DNA of 64,000 nucleotides. Origin: Buxus sempervirens (taxonomy: Eukaryota; Streptophyta; Magnoliopsida; Buxales; Buxaceae). The position numbers and the translations under genes were made by a program. Positions 12,286 to 22,805 of the stretch are shown piece by piece; position 1 is the first letter of the stretch, and every line of letters begins with the position of its first letter. The DNA lies in the NCBI GenBank assembly GCA_947561395.2, contig OX387185.1, positions 20,362,366 to 20,426,365 of the forward strand, given 5' to 3'. Under the pieces are notes generated by a model, which had not been told where the DNA came from, searched no databases, and was given only the letters and a program-made list of their open reading frames with translations.

Positions 12286-14604
12286 TCATACGGCGGACCC
12301 TCTTTCCTTTGCCTATAAAAGCCGCAATCGCCCTCGTTGCAAGGGGTTGGCTCTTTTTGGGCTGGGGATTATTTCGGTGGAGAGCTTTTCCCTGGTTGGC
12401 TTTTTTGGGTGGGCTCATTTTCTTTGGTTGGCCTTGCTTCTGTTTCCCTTCCCTCCCTCGTCCGAGCTCCCTCTTGCCCCCTAAACCCCATAACCCCAAG
12501 GTTATCGAAACCTTCTTCCCCATCTTCTTCTCCCTTTCCTCACAAGCAAGACGAAGGCCGGCTGCTGTTGGTGCAAGAAGTAAGGTGCTCCAGCTGCTGT
12601 TAGAACTTCAAGAAGAGTCTACACACACCTCAGCAAGGACTCACGACCCTCAGGTATTGCTCCTTAATATGTTCTTTCCCGCATATATGAAAACAGATGT
12701 GTATTGCCATGTCTAGAAAGCTAAGTTTCTCACTTGCTCAGATTTGCTTTATCAGTTCTTTGCATACATTACTGTCTTATTGCCATGAGCATGGAGGCCT
12801 CCAAAGGTAAGGGAGACCCCATGCACGGCCCCATGGGAGGACGAGAAGCTTTATTTCTTCACTTTCGGCCGCCAAAGCCACTGTTTTAAGCATTTCTTAG
12901 AGGAGCCTGTTCCTCTCGTATTTTATCCCTTTGTACCCTATATAAACCCCCCCCCCCCCTTCTCCTTCCCTTCTTAAAAGGCCCTTGGCTCGAGCATGGA
13001 GCCTAGGTTTGGACCCTGCTGGAGGTCACAGAGGGTGCGTGCAAGACCACTCCGGTGCTAGTTCTGTATGGTATGTCTGCTGATTTGCATGGGCATTTGT
13101 TGGTTTTCTTTTTGAATCGTGATGTGAAATAGGTTAGATTAATTTCATAGTGTGTTTAAGTGTCTTCTGGGGAGTCTGAGGAACACCGGGAAGGTGTTAC
13201 AGAGACTGGAAACCAAGCCAGTCTCTTAGAAAAAAGAAAAAAACAGAGTATCATATTTCGTCAAAGGCATGGGCTGAGCTCGCGCCTAGCTTGCGCTGAG
13301 CTCGTGTTGAGCTCGCGCGGGGCGTTTTTACGTCTGCCGAGCCCGCACCGAGCTCGCGCTGAGCCCGCACCGAGCTTGCGCTGAGCCCGTCAGCGCACCC
13401 TCTTAAAAAATGCCGAATTGCTTGTATTTTTGAAAACCCAACAATGCCCTTTACCGTACCACGGGGGGCTTCGCCCCCCCGCATCCCCCAACCCTATTGT
13501 TCTCCGTGCGTCCAACTCATTCTTTGGACCTAGAATAGTGAGCCGATCTCCCCTGATAAGTGTCAGTTTTGCATATTTTCTGTGATGGTTGCTGGATGTG
13601 GATGGCATTTCCAAACCGAACCAAATGAACCAATAGGGTTTCCGAGTCACCCGGAAACCCAACATGGGACTTGGACCCCCGGTCCAACTTGATTTCTAGT
13701 GGGCCTTCCAACGGGGCCCACCAAGCCCAATAAACACAATGGAATGTATGCATGTGACCTAAGCAAGATAAATGAATTAATTGATCAATCCGGGCGGGCC
13801 AAACCCAAAGCGGCCCGCCCGAACCAAACTTGTGAAATGATGTATGAAATGTGTGGTTTGGCCGAGACCAAGGGCAAGGGCCTATCGGGCTCGCCAAAGC
13901 CCATGAACCAACCTAGTAAGGGTTCAAAACCCTAACTTCACATAACTTGGGCCTTCAAGCCCAAATCAGGACTACGGGCCCCAAGCCCAATGCCCAACCC
14001 ATATTCTGGCAAACTTAACAAGATAAATCTAAAGCACTTTTGGCAACCATCATGGGGCCCTTGCAGGGGCCCGCAAACCAATGCAGGACCACCTTTTGCA
14101 TGGAAATCACTTAAGCTTCAAAATCTAAACCCTAATCTAAAATCAATTCACTTAACCAAAGCCCAAAGGGCCTCCTAGGTTAGACAAAGGCCCACAAGGG
14201 TACTTGGGCTTGACTAAGCCCACCAAGGACACCGTGGGCCTTCCAACGGGGCCCACCCAACCAGACTCAGATTACCTAATTAATCAAGATAAAAGAAATT
14301 AAAGGGACCCACACCACTCAGGTGGTCCCGCCAGACTTAACCAAGTTGCATATCGGATTAGGAATCGGGTGAGACCAAAGTGAGCTGACTCAAACCAGGA
14401 TAAACCTAAGGGACCCGTCACCCGACGGGGTGGACCAGGGTGTCTACGGACTTCCCCGAACCACAACCGAGACCCTACTTAGAATCTCAAAAGCCGTAGA
14501 CCAAAGCATTAATAGACAAGATTAGGCACCCAAGTGTCCGCCTGCACCCCATCAGGCGGTGGCGGCTCCGAACTTTCCCGTGCAGCGTTTCCGACGCGCG
14601 CACA
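12286..14604 (+). repeat. E1 3' LTR, second part
   Basis: It carries a TATAAAA box (12314-12320), a splice-donor-like CTCAG|GTATTG at 12653/12654, a run of 13 C near 12947, a GCGC-rich hairpin module (13265-13395), then a 'gggccttccaacggggccca'-type downstream half shared with E7, E8 and E12. It ends GCGCGCACA at 14604. The ORFs at 12207-12716, 13160-13384 and 13517-13935 have no recognisable protein similarity. Confidence 0.85.
13265..13395 (+). repeat. GCGC-rich module of the E1 LTR
   Basis: Degenerate units of about 10-14 bp based on 'gagctcgcgc' and 'gagcttgcgc' form an island of high CpG. GAGCTC is self-complementary, so several short hairpins are possible. It lies about 1.2 kb before the LTR 3' end. 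Confidence 0.7.
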
Positions 14605-14653
14605 CATAGGCAGCTGCCGCTCTACGGCCTCTGCCTCTCAGTCTAGGAGCCAT
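14605..14653 (-). pseudogene. E3 gag start (first ~16 codons)
   Basis: On the minus strand an ATG at 14653 opens MAPRLRGRGRRAAAA, a basic Arg/Gly-rich start like those of chromovirus gags. A plausible splice acceptor (TTTTAG) ends at 14658, four bases before the ATG. E1 has integrated here, so the rest of gag-pol, if present, is beyond the left edge of the window. Confidence 0.6.
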
Positions 14654-15197
14654 GATACTAAAATTTTACAGGTACAATCGGTTTAGGCAAATTCAACCAA
14701 TTTATTTAAGCAAGTACAACCAACCACAACAATCAATTTAAAACGAATAATTTACATGCATTCCTTAGTCACAAGAGGAGGAAGAAATCTGAAGTAATAC
14801 TTCATCACTACCACTCCCTTCAGTATATCTGCAGCTATACGAAGGTCGGGGTTCGTCATGAAAATCCCTTCACTAATCCCTTCATAATAGTATAAATGTA
14901 TATATACAGGTTCATTTCATGCAGATTTAGCTAATAAGCTATCCCATCTGTATAAGGTTAGCCACTTCGGTATATACTCAGCATTGGCCGATGCTTCATA
15001 ATACCTTAGTATAACCAGATACATCTGGCTCATCATACACAATCACATAGGATACTAGTAATAGTTATTCAATCAAAAATAAGGAACGAATCCCTAGAAG
15101 CAACCTAGGGGTTCTAACTAGCGTGCACTCGCTCCCCAAACCAATCTAAGGCTTCTATTCTAGGTTGTGGACCTTATTTAGCTCTGATACCAAAAAT
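14654..15197 (-). other. E3 leader and iMet primer-binding site
   Basis: The minus-strand primer site TGGTATCAGAGC (15181-15192 in plus coordinates) lies five bases from the LTR and matches the 3' end of initiator tRNA-Met. The leader beyond it is non-coding and contains GCATTGGCCGATGC (14981-14994) plus 'ctggctcatca', as in the E2 3' module. Confidence 0.8.
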
Positions 15198-17937
15198 TGT
15201 CACGCCCCAGAACCAGGTATGTCACTCCAAGGCATCCCCCGGTCCCAGGCCGTGACAGGTGGGTCATGTACTTGACAAAATATGAGGAATTTAAAACTTT
15301 TTCCTAACAAGTGCAAGTGATAAACAATTTATACTTGTGCATACCAAAAGTGTGTTCATATATATATATATATATATATCTATATCTATTTGAAACGTAC
15401 TAAGTCCCAAGGACTTTAAAATAATTACAAGACATGGGTGACTAATCACTCCTCTCAAGTGTAAAGGTTACAGTCCAAAAAGAAACTATACATGTACAAA
15501 ATAGAAATAAAACCTAAGGCTTATAATAGTCTCTCTCTGTACCCAATGGCCTTTTCCTTTCCTCTATCCCCGGCCTGGTCCTTCACACCAAACGACGATG
15601 GATCTGAAAAATAAGAGAATAAACAACTGTGAGACGCGTGTCTCAGTAAGCAACACATGCATGATCGGTGAAACCATAGTTTATGCAGATATTATATGTT
15701 AAACCATAACATGCGGGTTGTTTCAATACTACAAAATCCATGTCATCTTAGTGTCATACAAATAGTGCATGCATGTGCCTCGGTGTACAAGTAATCCATT
15801 TAATAACAATTCTCATTCAAACTTATCACTTGTTATCTAGGATGTTTAGTATATACTACACATGGCCCCATCTAACTTCACCGATTCGACATGGTGGCTA
15901 GGCATCTACGCCGATTCCCCTTGATGTAGGCATCCATACACAGATTCCCTTTGACGTACAGGCATCCATTGCCGATTCCTCATAGCAAATGGGCATCGGC
16001 CACCGATGTTGCTGGTGCCGAGATGATATCAAAATAGAGAACAGTAACAATAACAATAACAATAACAACTGGTCATGGCATATATATACAAACAATCCTA
16101 TTTAAGTCTATGGATCCATACCTTAAGGGTTCATTATGCTGATGTGTTTATTTATCAAATTCACAAAGTATAACAATAAAAGACAGAAATATAACATTTC
16201 AAATATCCAAGCTTGTGTGGACGATGATAGTTCTTTATCTCCAAGTTAGGATGGACAATGGTCCACTACCCCAACTAAGATGAACCGCTCACACTACCCA
16301 CCAAGACTTACTGGTCAGTTACTCATGTAAATACCACATGCACACTTGCATGGAAAGTGCTCAAGGGTAGCCCATGGCCTTACCCGAGTCAATCTTGGGC
16401 CAAGCTCTCTTTCATTTCTCATGGATCCTAGGCCACTGCCCTCCACTCAATAACAGTAATCATGGGCCACTGCCCTTTTCATCTCATGGTACAAGTAACG
16501 GGCCAACGCCCTTAATATCATGCAATTCATGTCAAATGAGGGGCCAAAGCCCTTCGTATCATGTAGTGGGTACTCACATTGGGGTTCAATAGTAAAAGGT
16601 TTGGTTTTCTGGAAATTATACTTTTCATGACTCATTTGGGCAACCTATGCCCCAATTGTTTTGGGACTTATGAAACTTGGTTTTGGCTCTTGGTTTTTAC
16701 TTCTAAGGGTTATTTGGGAAGTGTTCGAAGTGACAGAATCAAATTATCCTACTTCTATAGAAATCTGGGACAAAAACTCTCTATAAGACCTTCTTTGGTA
16801 AAACGAACCCAAAATCCTTATTATTTGGAATTTTGAGATACTTCCAGTTGAAACACCTCCTAGACACCTAACTCTCACTTATACATAGGTTAGATTTGAA
16901 TAAAAATAATTAGTATTTCAATCTAGGCTAAAAACTCAAAAATTGGAAAATCTATATAGGGCGCTCGATAGGTCGCTCGAGCCTGCTTTGAGTGGCTGGG
17001 AATTTGCTCTTAGGTTCTCTGTTCCAGGCAGGTCGCTAGAGCAATCGCTCAAGTGGCCATGCCTTGGGTCCTTACCTAAAATGGTCGCCCGATGCCGTGC
17101 TCGAGTGGCTGTTCAGGCGACTGGGTTTCTTCGACAGTTCACGAAATCCGAACTTTTGGGGTTGGGGTTTTTATCAAATCTCACTCGTTTTTTGTGTTTT
17201 TGGGCTCTAAATTCCTCCTAGCATATGGGGAAAACTATTTCCTACAAAACCCCTAAAAGAAATCACACCTATTCGCACAAACAAACCATTTCATATGTCA
17301 AACCCTAACTTTCTAACATTCATACGAAAATGGCCAAAATTTTAAAATAGAGGTGAGGGTGGTGTTGCTTACTTTTGCAATCACCGAAGCAAACTTCCTA
17401 GCTTCCTTTGCAACTCACGAACCAGCACCTCCTTGGTTCTTGGTTGGTTTCACCACAAATCTCCAAGCTCAAAACCCAAACGAAAATGCTCTCTTTTGGG
17501 TTCTTCTTTATCTTTTTGCAAGCAACACTTCAAATGGGTTTATAAAGGGATGGGAATGTGATGGGGAGAAGGTGAAGAGAAGATGGAGAGAAATGAGAGT
17601 GGAAGAGAAGAGGGAAATGAAGAAGGGAAAGAGTTGGGAAGGGTTTGGTCAAATGGGCTCTCCCTTGGGTTTCCTTCACTTAAGCAACTCCACAAGGCAC
17701 AATATTACAAGTTTGCAATCCTCTCCTCCTACATTGCACAATACCAATACTTAGCTACTTTCTCACTCAATATCCAACCATATTCAACAAACTAGAGATT
17801 GCTCACCTTCATAGGCCACTGTCGAGTCGGCGCTTAGCCACTTTGACTGGCTTCAAGCTTGGGCTTCTCCAACTTCACCTACACAACACACTTACAGGTT
17901 AGGGTGTGCTAGTGGTATAGGAATCCAGGGTTTCACA
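15198..17937 (-). repeat. E3 5' LTR (2.74 kb)
   Basis: In minus orientation it runs from TGTGAAACCCTGG (ends at 17937) to GGGGCGTGACA (15198), next to the iMet primer site. It has an (AT)n tract (15357-15380), hairpin clusters at 15899-16018 and 16464-16552, a GCGC/CTCGAG-rich module (16955-17120), and a donor-like AAAA|GTAAGC at 17373/17372. Its right flank is GTTTT (17938-17942); the matching left copy is off-window. E3 sits inside the left LTR of E4. The 17353-17754 ORF has no recognisable similarity. Confidence 0.85.
16464..16552 (-). repeat. E3 LTR GGGC-N4-GCCC hairpins
   Basis: Three perfect hairpins with tetraloops CACT, CAAC and CAAA lie at 16464-16475, 16500-16511 and 16541-16552; related imperfect copies extend upstream to about 16370. 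Here stems are constant and loops vary. Confidence 0.8.
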
Positions 17938-18079
17938 GTTTTTATTTTCATGCACTTGCTACTTGCTGAGATGTAAATCTCACTCTGTTTTCACCTATTT
18001 TCAGGTATTGCTTGGAGAGATCGCGAAGATGGGGTAGAACTTTATGGGTAGAATTGTAATTGCTATTGTAAATCACATC

Positions 18080-18116
<37 letters not shown>

Positions 18117-18353
18117 TTCTTCATTGTAAACTCTATTTGATATTAAATTGAATAAAGAATTGTTTTATTCCCACCATAACTCTGATATAATTAATTAAAT
18201 CTAAAATTCCTTGTTAATCTTAGTGTGGTTTTGACCCCAACTTTTCAGTAGCATCTCGGGTTTGGTTGTTGAACCGGACTCAGGTTGTTACAATAGCGAA
18301 CCGGATTCGGGTTAAGTGCCAGTTTTGCGTTGACCCGAGTTCGAGGCGTTACA
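17938..18353 (+). repeat. E4 left LTR, 3' end only
   Basis: It aligns with the last 400 bp of the right LTR ('cacttgctacttgctgagat', 'ctctgatataattaatta') and ends in a duplicated terminus, GGTTGTTACA then AGGCGTTACA. An (AT)n tract lies near 18085-18113. The rest of this LTR lies beyond E3, off-window. Confidence 0.8.
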
Positions 18354-18809
18354 GAGGTGGTATCAAAGCATAAAGGATCTAAAACCTAGGAAGTAAATTC
18401 TTAGGCGAGTAGTGGGATTGAGTGCTCTTTAGTTAGAAATATATTATTTTAGGATGAGCAATTTTTGATTTGAATTGCATTGTGTGCTTATGATTGCTTG
18501 ATATTTTTATACTATTATTGGATGTTATATTATTAACCTAATTAAAAAAATTGCAATATTAACCTGTGATTATCAACAAATAATTTCCATGCAAGAAAAG
18601 TAAATGGGAAAAAATTATAATAGACAAAAACTGAACAAAAAAGATCTGATATATATATAAGGTAAAAGAGTACAAGCTTGGAATACAGTTGTATCATCAA
18701 TAAAACAAAAAGATATAGTGACTCACTATAACAAAAGGAAAATAAGAAAGTATACATCTGTCCCAAAATGAAAAAGAAAAATACAAGGACTCTTAAGTAA
18801 AGATAAAAA
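18354..18809 (+). other. E4 primer-binding site and short non-coding interior
   Basis: TGGTATCAAAGC at 18358-18369 resembles the initiator-Met primer site with one change, four bases after the LTR. The following 440 bp are AT-rich and non-coding; on the minus strand they would be the 3' untranslated region of the antisense gene. Confidence 0.7.
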
Positions 18810-19535
18810 TCAACTAGATGGCCCAGAACCATCTCCTCCATGTCCAGCACCATCCCCTGTGCCAGTGTCACCATCACCTCCATCTCTAGTCCCGGCTGCT
18901 CTATCCTCACCATCGTCTCCTCCAGCCCAGTCACCATCATCTCCATCTCCTCCCTGACCCCCATCACCGGTAGCACTGTCCCCAGCTGCATCAGCATCAA
19001 ACTCCTCAGTATCCCAGATACCAAGGCTAGAAGAACCTCCAGACCACATGTACGCTCGGAAAATCCGGAACAGTCTATAGTGGGAATCATGCATGGTGTC
19101 TATCTGGAGCCGCATGGAAAAGATCGACTCCTGCATCGTGGCCTAAGTCCGCTATACCATCGCGTGAGTCTCCACCATCTCAGCCATCTGCTGAAATGCT
19201 AGAGTCATGTGAATGGCCATCGAACTCACCAACTCCCGTACAGACCTCATATCACCTGTCAAATCAGATAGGAGAGCGGTAAAACTAGAAGGGATGGATG
19301 AATGAGGAGCAATAGAACAAGGGGGAATAGATGAGGGATCAGCCGTAGAGGGAGGAGCATCGGCTGTAGAGGTAAGTGGAAAGGAAGAGGAAGGAATATT
19401 AGCTGAAGGTGGAGCAGAAGAAGAAGGGCGAGCATCAGAAGAAGTAGGAATAGAAGCAAAAGGGGCAGAGGTAGAAGGAGCAGAGGAGGAAGGTCCAGCA
19501 TCACTATCAGCAAGCCTCTTGGAACGAGTGAGACT
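18810..19535 (-). pseudogene. C-terminal piece of antisense Transposase_32-type gene (E4)
   Basis: Minus-strand coding-like sequence encodes MQESIFSMRLQIDTMHDSHY (starting at 19136) and a following FRIFRAYMW segment. It ends in a low-complexity Gly/Asp-rich tail (about 50 residues) and a stop near 18810. Upstream (to 19535) is a Pro/Ser/Ala-rich linker. I link it to the pieces at 21890-22074 and 28194-28830 by position, strand and the clean target duplications of the LTRs between them. The homologous C-terminus of the E14 gene is off-window, so this link cannot be tested here. Confidence 0.6.
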
Positions 19536-21889
19536 TGTAAAACCCCGAATTTTCCTTAAATAATAAATTAAATTAATAAATAATATTGGTGAGAGTTATA
19601 ATTGATAGAAATAATTTATTATTGTAGGGGATGATTTAATTAGTGGAGATCCAGAATTAGACGCAGATCTGACCGTCCGATCATGAGATATCAAGGTATG
19701 CATTCTGATTGGGCATGTGTATGGAATTTGGTATAGGTGAGACACATGGGATAAGTGAGTATAAGTATTAGTTTAATAACCTAAATTTATACGCGTGTAT
19801 TCTCGCTCGTATTGATCAGCTGCAAGCGACAAGCGACCAAAGGAGAAGAAGAAGAAGAGGAAGAAGAAAAGCTTGGGTTTTTGGAGTTCTTCATCTTCCA
19901 GAGTGTTGTTGGGTGATAGAGAAGCGTGGTTGAGAGAAGAGAGGAAGAGGAACCTTCGTTCAAGAGGTAGGTGACACCGTTTACATGGGTTTTTGGCTTT
20001 ACATGTGATTAATCGACAAAAGCATGTTTTTATTGTATGTAATGATGTATATATGTTGATAATCATGTTATATATATGTTAGAATGAGTTTAGATGAGAA
20101 AAATCATGATTTGGAACTGATTCTGATCGTTTTCGAACGACCGCCGACATCGACTGTTCTCGGCGATCATCGACGATCTTAGGCACTCGTATTAAATCTC
20201 AGACCACCGTAGACCGCTTGAAGACTTATCGTAGGCGTTCGATTTTGAACTACCGCCGACCACAGACCGCCAAGGCGATCCTGAGCGATCCTAGGCGCTC
20301 TGTTCAGATTTTGCAGATTTTCATAATTTTACACCCTGATTCAATTCTAAACTATTTTTAGATAATTTTAATGATTAAATAAGATGTTTTAAGACCAAAA
20401 TAAACTATCTAATTCCTTGTTTTACAGAAAAATAAATTAGGAAGGTATTTAGGACATTAGTTGCCAAACTTTGAAAGAAATGGAGAAACCTAGTTTTTGG
20501 AAAACCTAACTTGTATTTCACTACTAGAGCATCTTCTAAATGACACTATAAACCAGAAAACTATATAAAGAGAATTCAGAACTCAGATGACCGAATTTTG
20601 AAGTGATTGACAAATTTAACCTTTATATGCCGCTAGGCACAAACCCTTATAGAAATATTATATTTTAGGGAATTTTTGGAGTCTAGTGGGCATAGCTGGT
20701 TATGGATCCATAGTTGTAGCTAGATAGCTGAGGGATATGTCATTTGGGTTGAGTTACTCCTATATGCGACGCGCTTCCTTTGCAAGTTAGTTTGTCTGGG
20801 AAGGTCTTATGTCTGGAGGGACACCCCGGTGAGCCGCTGGTGATTCCCTGTACATGTGGATAAGTGACCATCTCCATGTATTGATTCTGGTGCTGCATGC
20901 TGGTGGTACATGCCAACTCTGATGGGTACGTGTGCAATAAGTCAGTGACTACGGCTCTTGTCTAAGCTGCGCTGCATGGGACTTGAGTATCATTAGTAGC
21001 ATTGCCCCTAAGTCTCACAGTGGTATAGCACTTGGTTGAGAATCATCTCAAAAGGTTTATCTATCTTTGTGAGTCCTACAATGACACTGAAATCATAACT
21101 CTTGATATTATTATTGAATACATGCTGGAGGCATGCGATTGGGATATTGATCGGATGTTACTGCTTAGTTCATCCTAGTAATGTGTGGATCATGTTATCG
21201 ATCTTGTTATTGGATTCTTATATTAAAACTTGCTGAAATTCATTTCTAGAACTGTTTATCGAACTGTTTTGTATTCATGACTGATATGAATGATTATACG
21301 ATCCTGATTAGTCGATATTGCTTAATCGTGCATGAACTATTACTTTACTTATATGAACTGCTTAATCATGCATGTGTTACCTACTGGGATATTCGTATCT
21401 CACCCTACTTTTATTTCATTTTTCAGCTGATACGCGAGAGGGGGATCTTAGTGATTTCCAGGGAGAGATAGCTGAGTATACACCGCTGGATTACTTTTAT
21501 CCGGATCTTGTTTGAGGTGGATGAATGTTATAGACTTAGCACTTTTGACTAGATTATTATTATTCATTTGGATTTGATGTATTAGAGAGATGAGAGTGAG
21601 ATAGTAACCAGTTTATTTTACCAGACTTGATATTAATGATTGATGATCAAACTATATGTTTATTTAGGATTTTAAACTACACTTCCGCACATACTTGTTT
21701 CCGCAACTCTGATAGTATTATAAAGTGAATGGATTTTAATTTTTTGGTCTGGTATATTATTGATGTTGTATTTGTTATGGGCCAGTAACACCTCGTATTT
21801 GGTTGTTGAACTAAATTCGGGTTGTTACAGTAGCGAACCGGGTTCGGGTTGGGTGCCGGTTTGCACTGACCCGGGTTCGGGGCGTTACA
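19536..21889 (+). repeat. E5: solo LTR inside the antisense gene
   Basis: It runs from TGTAAAACCCCG to GGGGCGTTACA (2354 bp), flanked on both sides by AGACT (19531-19535, 21890-21894), a perfect 5-bp target duplication. It carries a donor-like CAAGAG|GTAGGTGACACC at 19966/19967, a GCGC-type module (20130-20310) and a duplicated terminus. Same family as the E2 LTR on the opposite strand. With no internal region, it is a solo LTR. Confidence 0.95.
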
Positions 21890-22074
21890 AGACTAGTGGT
21901 GGCCCTGCTAATAGGTTGACTCTGAACTAGGGGAGTGAACCAAGGATATTGAGCTGGTGACGCTAACATGAGCCTAGCTATCAAGCACCCATAGACGAGA
22001 GCAATGGATTTCTTAGGGTCCTCGTGAACCCCAAGAATGATAGAAATAATCACTGAAGGAAGGTCGATGGAATC
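21890..22074 (-). pseudogene. Middle piece of antisense Transposase_32-type gene (E4)
   Basis: On the minus strand it reads IISIILGVHEDPKKSIALVY then GCLIARLMLASPAQYP. It is closely similar to VISVMLGVHEDHRRLISLPY then GCLISRLVSASPAVYP in the E14 gene (about 63880-63980). It lies between the two solo LTR insertions and carries one copy of each target duplication at its ends. Confidence 0.85.
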
Positions 22075-22686
22075 TGTAACGCCCCGGATCCGTGTTGTTC
22101 AATAAAGATGTAACATGTCTCACGGAGTGTTAGGTATGGGCCCATGACTCATATGATGGCTGGATTCATCATATGGGTTTTACAATCAAAGTGTAACAAT
22201 TTAACTAATAGGAAGAATGAAATTATATTTGATTAAAGTGTCATCAAACCAAAAATTCTGATTTCATTTATTACATTTCTCAACATCTAAACAATATCCA
22301 AATCAAAGAAATGACCTACAAGTCTAAGGAGCATAAAAGTAATCCTCCTCTCTATAAGGACCGGCAGGATCTACCCCAGTGATCGCCTCACCACGAGTAT
22401 CTGAAAATAAAACAAAATAATACGGAATCAAATACGAATATCTCAGCGAGTAGCACATGTATGCAAAATAGTTATATCAGTTCTAAAATATGCCACGATA
22501 AATAAACGAGCACAAGCAATTCATGGAAATACAATCGAGAACCCAAATTCAACATAATCTCAATAGCAGTTTAAAACAAGTGTTCAACAACAATATCATA
22601 TAATCATTGAATGGTCAATGTCATGCCTATTGCTTAGATTGGTTAATCAACATGCCAAGGCGACATCCACACCTCCATGTACACAG

Positions 22687-22805
22687 TTCCGGCCTACTCA
22701 AGGTTTCGGAACTCTGAAATGACGGCCTACTCAGGGTTTCATCATCCAATGCCGACCTACTCCCCGGGTTTCGACATTGAAAACCAAGCCTACTCAGGGT
22801 TTCTA
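22687..22805 (-). repeat. E6 LTR four-hairpin array with constant loop
   Basis: Four stem-loops about 33-36 bp apart share a loop close to CCTACTCAGGGTTT (plus strand). Stems differ from unit to unit and are complementary: CCG/CGG, ATGACG/CaTCAT, TGCCG/CGaCA with a G-T wobble, and a weaker fourth. Confidence 0.85.

Larger units (their letters stand above)
1..14604 (+). mobile_element. E1: Ogre/Tat-like Ty3/Gypsy element, left end outside the window
   Basis: Visible parts in order are leader tandem repeats, a gag remnant, a long non-coding interval, archaeal-type RNase H plus integrase, a non-coding 3' region, a polypurine tract and a 3' LTR (8787-14604) interrupted by E2. The RNase H-then-integrase order, the gag Cys/His signature and the LTR start TGTAAGCACC fit the Ogre/Tat lineage. 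I recognise no protease or reverse transcriptase in the visible part. It is broken in several places and is treated as a fossil. Its right end abuts CATAG and the start of the E3 gag, so E1 integrated into E3; the matching left target duplication is off-window. Confidence 0.85.

Noticed and set aside
12207-12716. 169-residue ORF with hydrophobic start
   Set aside because: It spans the E2/E1 junction and the E1 LTR promoter region; composition only.
17938-18353. E4 left and right LTRs as a certain pair
   Set aside because: The comparable 400 bp are too diverged to be sure; kept as likely the same family, possibly two insertions.
18542-19136. Overlapping minus-strand frames near the E4 primer site as two separate genes
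   Set aside because: The frame ending at 18810 continues the IDTMHDSHY segment; the 182-residue frame beside it is a shadow with a membrane-like tail from AT-rich DNA.
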